Assembly (NCBI RefSeq): GCF_024198215.1
Contig: NZ_JAKCFA010000045.1
Coordinates: forward strand, 1-51,320
Reading direction: 5' to 3'
Length of the DNA: 51,320 bases
Source: Myxococcus qinghaiensis
GTDB taxonomy: Bacteria; Myxococcota; Myxococcia; Myxococcales; Myxococcaceae
The position numbers were made by a program, and so were the translations under genes. The stretch's first letter is position 1. Each line of letters begins with the position of its first letter. Positions 1-6,900 of this stretch are shown here, in pieces. A model generated the notes under the pieces. The model was not told the origin of the DNA. It worked only from the letters and a program-made list of their open reading frames with translations, and ran no database searches.

Positions 1-71
1 TGCTCCACCAGGTGCTCGTGGACCAGTCGTTCAATCTTCGATTCCAGCGTCGCAGTGGGTTTCGTTTGCAT
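1..71 (-). CDS. Partial ORF running off the left edge
   Basis: An open minus-strand frame runs from an ATG at 71 to the window edge and reads MQTKPTATLESKIERLVHEH and onward. The frame is already open upstream of the ATG, from about 122. It lies in a different frame from the small ORF at 103-204, so either it is a separate gene with a weak start or the two are one gene split by a frameshift. The 23 visible residues are charged and helix-prone and I do not recognise a family. Its place behind a DUF2169 gene makes a type VI secretion accessory role conceivable, but that is inference only. Confidence 0.3.
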   Translation of the reverse strand, partial: MQTKPTATLESKIERLVHEHLVE

Positions 72-102
72 CCGCCACGGGTTGCACACCGCGACGACGG
101 CC

Positions 103-204
103 TCAACACCACCCCTGAACGGTTACCCACAGGCAGCCTGCTTCCTTGGGAGCGGTCTTGTGCTCGTTCTCCGCCCAGTCCGCGAGATGATCACTGTCGG
201 CCAT
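103..204 (-). CDS. Small ORF (33 aa) behind the DUF2169 gene
   Basis: The ATG at 204 sits 9 bases after the stop of the DUF2169 gene and is preceded by a good Shine-Dalgarno-like GGAGAG, so translation very probably starts here. The frame reads MADSDHLADWAENEHKTAPK, continues 13 residues and stops at 103. The product is acidic and hydrophilic with two Cys and no signal peptide. It may be a genuine microprotein, or the start of a longer gene whose +1-shifted continuation is the open frame reaching the left edge. No family is recognised. Confidence 0.45.
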   Translation of the reverse strand: MADSDHLADWAENEHKTAPKEAGCLWVTVQGWC

Positions 205-213
205 GGTCTCTCC

Positions 214-1248
214 TCAGTCCTGTTCCTGCTTCGACACACCTTCCGCCATGACGTGCACACCCCGCACGTCGTGCAGGCCATCTCCCAACAGGACATGCCC
301 GCGCCACAGCAGCGTCACCTGTCCCGCGTCCGCGTCCAGGATGACGGTATCCAGGCGCATGGGAGGCTTCGCGTCCTCCGTGCCCGCCAGCTCCACGGTG
401 ACGACGGGAGGCGCCTGACCTGGCAGCGAGAAGGCCAGCCGCCCCTTCGGCGACGCGCCGGCGATGATGACCGCCTCGTCTCCCTTCAAGTACCCCGGCG
501 CCACGAGCCCCGGCGCCGCCGCGTTGAAGAAGCGCCGGTCGAAGTCCTTGGGCAACAGCGGCTTGCGCGTCTTGCTCCACGCCTCGTCATACGTCCCCGC
601 GTACCTCGCCCGAGGCTGCCAGTCCGGTGACGTGAAGCCGAACCCCACCGGCGTCACCCGCTGGCCCCACTCGCGCAGCGGCTCCGCCGGGTCCTCCAGG
701 TTGGGCAGCCTCAACCCCTCCTCGAAGTGCCTCGCGCTGGCGCGAAAGCCCGTGCCCACCGGGTTGCGCGGCTCGAAGGCGGGCCTCTCCTTGTCCGTCC
801 TGTCCCACCCACCGAAGGCCCGCTCCCACAGCAAGGCAATCCGTTCAAACGGCAGCGGCTTCGTCGCCGCCACCCGCCCCAGGCTCCGGAACCACGTGCG
901 CTCCCCCAGCACCCGCACCGCCTTCTTCAGCGGCCCCACCTGCAGCGCCACCAACACCTCCGTGTCGCCCTTGCGCTGCGCGCACGCATGCCCCAGCAGC
1001 ACCACGTCCGTGGCCGGCTTGATGAACGCGCCCTCCACCTCATACCGGTAGCTGGACTCCCCCGGCGCGCCCCAGGGCTCCCCCTGCCAGCTCACCTTCG
1101 GCTGCTCCTTCACCAAGGAGAGTCCCGCCTCGCCCAGCGCATAGGTCGCTTTCGCCACCAGCAGGAGCAGCGGGCGCCCCTCCTCGTCGCACAGCCCCAT
1201 CCAGTCCAGGGCGAACGGCGTCTCGTTCTCGACGGTGGGATGCCCCAT
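214..1248 (-). CDS. DUF2169 domain protein
   Basis: The 344-residue cytoplasmic protein shows features of DUF2169: the N-terminal NETPFALDWMGLCDEEGRP region, LLWERAFGGWDRTD near the middle, the N-P-V-G-T-G-F segment after it, and W-x-P-R-A-R-Y-A-G-T-Y-D-E-A-W toward the C-terminus. The family is abundant in Proteobacteria and myxobacteria and is often encoded beside type VI secretion spike, PAAR-like (DUF4150) or effector genes, where it is thought to be an adaptor or chaperone. No T6SS core gene is visible here; partner genes would lie beyond the left edge. A small ORF with its own ribosome site follows after 9 bases. No signal peptide or membrane segment is seen. The family call is firm; the molecular role is unproven. 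Confidence 0.85.
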   Translation of the reverse strand: MGHPTVENETPFALDWMGLCDEEGRPLLLLVAKATYALGEAGLSLVKEQPKVSWQGEPWGAPGESSYRYEVEGAFIKPATDVVLLGHACAQRKGDTEVLVALQVGPLKKAVRVLGERTWFRSLGRVAATKPLPFERIALLWERAFGGWDRTDKERPAFEPRNPVGTGFRASARHFEEGLRLPNLEDPAEPLREWGQRVTPVGFGFTSPDWQPRARYAGTYDEAWSKTRKPLLPKDFDRRFFNAAAPGLVAPGYLKGDEAVIIAGASPKGRLAFSLPGQAPPVVTVELAGTEDAKPPMRLDTVILDADAGQVTLLWRGHVLLGDGLHDVRGVHVMAEGVSKQEQD

Positions 1249-1609
1249 GGCACGCGCCCCCCAGGCACCGGGCGGAAAGCCCTTGCGCCGGACAGGTATG
1301 TCACTGTAGCAGGCGCCCCCGCTTCGCGAGGAGGCCCCGTTCCAGGGCGCGCTGAGCAGTCGTCACATGGGCTCATTCCCGCGCCAGCAATTCCTCTCAA
1401 GGAACGTTTGAATTCCTGACAGGGTCCACCGTGTTTCAGTCTGGGTCGACTTCTACCGCCTGATTCTCCCTGTGAGTTTTCACCCCGCACCGAGTCTGGC
1501 CGTTTCTTGCTCAGCAAGGAAAAACACGTAAATGTGCTTTACGAAACAGGTTGTGAAATATAACGAAACATGAATTCGTCATTTTGTATTTGAAATCCTG
1601 ATTCCAGGT
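1249..1609. other. Intergenic region with AT-rich promoter zone
   Basis: About 360 bases separate the divergent DUF2169 and M4 protease genes. From about 1500 to 1620 the base composition drops sharply to AT-rich, unlike anything else nearby, as expected for a promoter and 5' leader. The octamer ACGAAACA occurs at 1541-1548 and again at 1563-1570. CGTAAA (1527-1532) and TTTACG (1538-1543) form a short inverted repeat. No gene is seen in either strand. Confidence 0.6.
1541..1570 (+). promoter_or_regulatory. Candidate regulator site: ACGAAACA direct repeat
   Basis: Two perfect copies of ACGAAACA start 22 bases apart, that is two helical turns, so both would face the same side of the DNA. They lie about 80 bases upstream of the likely protease start in the AT-rich zone. 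This spacing is typical of activator or repressor binding sites. No cognate regulator can be named from the sequence. Confidence 0.3.
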
Positions 1610-1648
1610 GTGTCACGAATATCCGGTCTTTTACCGGAGGTAGTGCGT

Positions 1649-3880
1649 TTGGCTCATCGAGTCCTGAAGACGATTGGCGCGGCCTGGCTGGGAGTAGCGC
1701 TCACGGCGTGCGGCGTGGAGTCCACGGGAGGAGAGACGAAGGCTCCTGACGCGAAGTCCGAAGGAGACATCCAGGGCTCGCTCGGGAAGCTGCCGAACGC
1801 GGGCGTGCTGGACGTCTACGCGGATGGCATCCCCTCCACGGTGGTGGGTGAGCTGGGCAAGGTCGAGCGGACGCTGTCCGCGCTGTCCGTGGGCCACGCG
1901 GCCTTCGCGGCGGCTCCCGCCCTGGCGAACATCGCCCCGGTGTTCCGCCTGAGCGCGGACGACATGTTCCTCAGCAAGGCCCGCACCGACGCCCAGGGCA
2001 ACCAGCACCTGCGCTACAAGCAGACGTTGAACGGCCTGGAAGTGGTGAACGGCGAGCTCATCCTGCACGTTCGCGCCGACGGCCAGGTGTACGCGGCCAA
2101 CAGCTCCGCGCGTGGCGGCAAGAGCCTGTCCGCGGTTCCCCGCGTGGACGGCGCCCTGGCGGCCCGTGCGGCGGCGAACGCGACGGCCGGCAGCGGCATC
2201 ACCACCGAGGGCGAGCCCAAGCTCGTCTACGTGCGTGACGAAAACGAGCAGCTCTTCCTCGCCTGGCAGGTGCGCGTCGTCGGCACCCAGGTGGAGGGCA
2301 TCCCCCTGGTGGACGACGTGTTCGTCGACGCCCGCGGCCAGGCCGGCGTGGTGGCGCGTCACCCGCGCATCCACTCGGCGCTCAACCGCCGCGTGTACTC
2401 GGCCAACAACGGCAGCAGCACCCCGGGTACCCTGAAGCGCAGCGAGGGCCAGGCCGCCATCGGCGACGCCCACGTTGACATGAACTACGACCAGCTCGGG
2501 TACACGTACAACTGCTACCAGGCGCTGTTCGGCCGCGACTCCATCAACAACGCGGGCGCCACGCTCATCAGCACCGTTCACTACGGCAACAACTACGTGA
2601 ACGCGTACTGGGACGGCACCCAGATGGTGTACGGCGACGGCGACGGCGTGAACTCCATCGAGCTGGGCAAGGACGCGGACGTCACCGTCCACGAGCTGAC
2701 CCACGCCGTGACGGAGAACGAGTCCAACCTCACGTACTCCGGCCAGTCCGGCGGTCTGAACGAGGCGATGTCGGACACCTTCTCCGCCATCTGCGAGAGC
2801 CGGGCCTCCGGCACCTGGAGCACCGCGGCCGCCATCTGGATGATTGGCGAGGACGTGTGGACGCCGGGCACGGCGAACGACGCCCTGCGCTACATGGATG
2901 ACCCGAAGAAGGACGGCGCCTCGCTGGACTACGCCTCCGACTTCACCTCCGGCACGGACGTGCACTACAGCTCGGGCATCCCCAACCTGGCGTTCGCGCT
3001 GCTCTCCAAGGGTGGCCTCCACCCGCGCAACCGCTCCACCATCAACGTGCCGGCCATCGGCGTCGAGAAGGCCGCCCGCATCTGGTACAAGGCCAACACC
3101 GACATCTACACGGCCTCCACCACCTTCGCGCAGGCGAAGACGTGGACCATCCAGGCCGCCGCGGACCTCGGCTATGACCAGGCCACGCAGGATGCCGTGA
3201 AGGCCGCGTGGGAAGCGGTGGGCGTGGGCATCACGGTTCCGCCCCAGCCGTCCACCCCGCTGACCAACGGCACGCCTGTCACGGGCCTGTCCGGCAGCAC
3301 GGGCAACCAGAAGTTCTACAGCCTGGTCGTCCCGGCCGGCGCCACGAATCTCAAGTTCACCCTCGCCGGTGGCTCGGGCGACGCGGACCTGTACGTCCGG
3401 TTCGGCTCGCAGCCCAGCTCCTCCACCTACGACTGCAAGTCGGAGAGCAGCAGCAACGCGGAGACGTGCACCATCACCACCGCCCAGGCGGGCACCTACC
3501 ACGTGCTCATCAGCGCGTACGCCAACTACTCCGGCGCGACGCTGACGGGCTCGTTCACCACGAGCGGCCCCACGGGCAACGTGCTGCAGAACAACGTGCC
3601 GGTGACGGGCCTGTCCGGCGCCGCCTCCTCCGCCGCGAACTACACGATGGCGGTCCCCGCCAACACCCGGGTGACGTTCACCACCAGCGGTGGCACGGGC
3701 GACGCGGACCTGTACGTCCGGTTCGGCGCGGCCCCCACCACCACCACCTACAACTGCCGTCCGTACCTGTCGGGCAACGCCGAGACGTGCGCCCTGACCA
3801 ACACGACGTCGGGCACCTACTACGTGATGGTGCGTGGCTACTCGGCCTACACCGGCCTCACGCTGAAGGGCGTGTACTAG
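1649..3880 (+). CDS. M4 (thermolysin-type) metalloprotease lipoprotein with two PPC domains
   Basis: A 743-residue secreted zinc endopeptidase. The start is taken as TTG at 1649 because GGAGG at 1636-1640 lies 8 bases upstream; an in-frame GTG at 1610 lacks such a site. The N-terminus is a lipoprotein signal ending in the lipobox LTAC (Cys21). An FTP/PepSY-type propeptide follows to about residue 240. The catalytic domain has HELTH (348-352), the third zinc ligand Glu372 in GLNEAMSD, and the catalytic His439 in DVHYSSG. The M4 active site is therefore complete. Two C-terminal PPC (pre-peptidase C-terminal) domains share a GDADLYVRFG signature and are usually removed or used for substrate or surface binding. 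The likely role is extracellular protein degradation in predation or nutrition. The gene is followed by an intrinsic terminator. Confidence 0.93.
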   Translation: MAHRVLKTIGAAWLGVALTACGVESTGGETKAPDAKSEGDIQGSLGKLPNAGVLDVYADGIPSTVVGELGKVERTLSALSVGHAAFAAAPALANIAPVFRLSADDMFLSKARTDAQGNQHLRYKQTLNGLEVVNGELILHVRADGQVYAANSSARGGKSLSAVPRVDGALAARAAANATAGSGITTEGEPKLVYVRDENEQLFLAWQVRVVGTQVEGIPLVDDVFVDARGQAGVVARHPRIHSALNRRVYSANNGSSTPGTLKRSEGQAAIGDAHVDMNYDQLGYTYNCYQALFGRDSINNAGATLISTVHYGNNYVNAYWDGTQMVYGDGDGVNSIELGKDADVTVHELTHAVTENESNLTYSGQSGGLNEAMSDTFSAICESRASGTWSTAAAIWMIGEDVWTPGTANDALRYMDDPKKDGASLDYASDFTSGTDVHYSSGIPNLAFALLSKGGLHPRNRSTINVPAIGVEKAARIWYKANTDIYTASTTFAQAKTWTIQAAADLGYDQATQDAVKAAWEAVGVGITVPPQPSTPLTNGTPVTGLSGSTGNQKFYSLVVPAGATNLKFTLAGGSGDADLYVRFGSQPSSSTYDCKSESSSNAETCTITTAQAGTYHVLISAYANYSGATLTGSFTTSGPTGNVLQNNVPVTGLSGAASSAANYTMAVPANTRVTFTTSGGTGDADLYVRFGAAPTTTTYNCRPYLSGNAETCALTNTTSGTYYVMVRGYSAYTGLTLKGVY

Positions 3881-3911
3881 TCCTTCACGTCACATCGCTG
3901 GACTGAAGCAA

Positions 3912-3952
3912 GCACCCGGGGGCCCATCGCGGCCACCCGGGTGTTGTCTTTT
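3912..3952 (+). terminator. Intrinsic terminator after the M4 protease
   Basis: CACCCGGG (from 3913) pairs with CCCGGGTG (ending 3943), and the stem is extended by GGCC pairing across a bulge. The hairpin is followed by TTGTCTTTT. It begins about 32 bases after the protease stop and separates it from the convergent kinase gene. Confidence 0.75.
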
Positions 3953-3976
3953 GGGGGGGGACAGGTCTCGCTCCGC

Positions 3977-6900
3977 TCACGCGGACGCGTCAGCCGGACC
4001 CGACGTGCGCAGCTCCACGGTGAAGGTGCTGCCCTCGCCGGGCGTGCTCTCCACGTGGAGGGTGCCTCCGAGCGCCGTGACGACCTCCCGCACCAGGTGG
4101 AGCCCCAGTCCCAGCCCGCCGTAGGCGCGCACGGAGACGGCCCGCTCGAAGCGCTCGAAGATGTGGGCGAGCCGGTCCGCGGCGATGCCGATGCCCTGGT
4201 CCTGGACGCTCACGCGCACCACGTCCGCGTCGACCCGCGCGCGAAGGGTGATGGGCTTGCCCGGGCCGAACTTGAGGGCGTTGGACAGGAGGTGGACGAG
4301 CACCTGCCGCAGCCGCGCCGCGTCCCAGCGGCCCACCATGGGCCCTCCCTCGATATCGAGTCGCAGCTCGCAGCCGGCGCGCTCCAGGGGCTCTTGAAGC
4401 CGGCGGGTGACGGAGTCGATGACCTCCCTCAGGTCGACGCGCGACAGGTGCAGGTCCAGCCGTCCCGCCTGGAGCCGGGAGATGTCGAGCATCTCCTCCA
4501 CGAGCGTGGCCAGCTTCAGGCTCTGGCTGTCGAGGGTCCGCAGGCCGCGGATGGCGATGGGCGGCAGCCCCTGGGGCGTGTGCCGCAGCAGCGTCTGCAC
4601 CATGAGGCGCAGGGAGGTCAGCGGCGTGTTGAGCTCGTGGGAGGCGACACTGAGGAACTCGTCGCGCAGGCGGATGGCATCCTGGGACTCGCGGTAGAGG
4701 CGGGCGTTGTCGATGCTGGCGGCGACGCGGCGGGACAGCTCCTGCGCCAGCCCCAGGTCCACCTCGTTGTAGCGACGCCCGGGCGTGTCGGAGATGAACG
4801 TCGCGACGCCCAGCGTCTTGCCTCCGGCGATGAGCGGCACGTGCATGGCGGCCCGTGAGCCCAGTTCGCGCAGGCGCTCGACGTACTCGGGGCCGTGGCC
4901 GTGCTCGTGCAGCATGAAGTCGGTGACTTCCGCGCGCAGGAAGGGCTGGCCCGTGCGCAGCGCGTGGATGATGGCGGGTGGAGACGTCCAGTCGATGGGG
5001 TACTGCTCCAGCAGCTCGTGGAGGAGGGTCTCCTTCGCCGGGTCCACATGGGCCACCGCCAGCGTGCGCAGCGTGTCGCCCCGCTCGACGACGGTGAGCA
5101 TGCACCAGTCCGCGAGGAAGGGGACCACCAGCCTCATCGCCTTGCCGAGCGTCTGCTCCAAATCGAGCGACTCGGCGAGCACGAGCCCGGAGTCCGCCAG
5201 GAAGCGCAGGGCCCGCTCCGCGCGGCGGCGCTCCTGCACCTCTACGTGGAGCTGCTCGAACAGGCGGCTGTTCTCCAAGGAGATGGCGATTTGCGACGAC
5301 AACGTGCGCAGCACCCCCACGCGCTCCGGGGTGAAGGCCCGGGTGGCCAAATCGTTCTCCAGGTAGAGCACGCCCACCGACTTGCCGTGGCGTTGGATGG
5401 GGATGGCCAGCGCGGACTTCACGGCGCGCCGGACGACGTAGGCGTCGCGGGTGAAGCGGCCCTGGTGCGCGGCGTCCGCCAGCACCAGCGTCTCCCCGGT
5501 GCGGAAGGCGTGCTCCAGCAAGCTTGTCGGCACCTGGCTGGCGTGGGAGAGGAGCGTGCGCTCCAGGCTGACGGGCTCGGAGATGGCGCCGACGGCGCTC
5601 ACGCGCAGGGCGCCGGCTTCGTCCAGGACGAGCGCGCCCCGGGTGGCGCCCGCCGCCTCGAAGCACACCGCCATCAGCTTCTCCAGGAGCCGGTCCAGCA
5701 CCACCTCGCCCACCAGCGTCTCCGATGCCTTGAGCAGCGTGAGCAGGTCCAGCGACGCGCCGGGTGCATCGGGGCTCGTCTGCGTGACGCCCGGCTCGCT
5801 CCAGGGGCGGTCCACCAGGGACTTCAGCTCCGGGAACTCCTCCTCCAGGAGCGCCACCTTGGCCTGCGCGCCCCAGCGCGTGTAGCAGTCCAGGGCCGCG
5901 CGCAGGTGCAGCGTGGCGAAGCGCTTGTGGTGCAGGTGCTGGTGGAACCTGCCCGCCAGCTCGTTCGCCAGGGCTTCGTCCTGCAGGAAGCCCTGGGTGT
6001 GGGCGCCGTCGATGGCGCTGTCGTACAGGGGCATGGCCTCCAGGTGTCGCCCCTCCAGGCGGGCCATCTCGGCCGCGACGAGCTGGTGCTTGTGGCGGAA
6101 GTTCTCCGGGCACGTCCGGGCCCAGGCGCCGAGCCGCCGCTGGTTGTCGTTCATCAATCCCAGCATCGCGTCCTTCTCCGCGGGCAGCCGGGTGGCGCGC
6201 GCCGCCAGCGTCAGCGACGTGAGCAGGTTGAAGTCGACGTTGCGGAAGGAGCCCTGCGCGAAGTGCTCGTAGGGCAGGGCCTCGCGCGACATCCGCAGCG
6301 CCTCGTCGAAGTCACCCAGCACGTACGCCACCAGCAGCCTCAAGAGGGCGTGCAGGTAGATGCTGGTCTGCGCCGCCTGCCCGGAGGCGATGAAGTCCCG
6401 CTCGTTGAAGTCGTCGTCCTCCAGCCGGGCGAGCTGGTGGGTGCGGCCCTGGAGCGCGCGGATGGCCTGACGGGTGAGGGTGGACACGTCCGCTATCACC
6501 TGGACGCCCGCGCGACGGGCGAAGGACAGGCTGGTGTCGATGGAGCCCAGCACGCGCACCAGCTCCGTGCCCATGGCCAGCTCGGTGGAGACGACGGAGG
6601 AGAGCGCGTAGCTGGTGAACTGGAGGTCGCCGCTGGCAAGGCCTGTCGTCACGGCGCGGCGCAGGAGCGACAGGCTGGTGCGCAGGGGCGCGCGCCAGTG
6701 GTTGATGTTGAGCGTCAGCGTGATGAGGGCCCGGCACTCCTGACGCGCATCCCCCATCCGCCGCGCCAGCGCCACCGCCAGATGGCACCAGGAATAGGCG
6801 GCCGTGGGATTGCCCTCGCTGGCGAGCATCAATCCCTGACAGGCATACACGGACGGGGCCCAGCGCGAGTTGCCGTGCTCCAGCGTGAGCTCGAGCGCGA

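Noticed and set aside
3953..3960. Run of eight G as a possible phase-variable tract
   Set aside because: It lies between two convergent genes, behind a terminator and outside any coding region, so length change would have no obvious effect.
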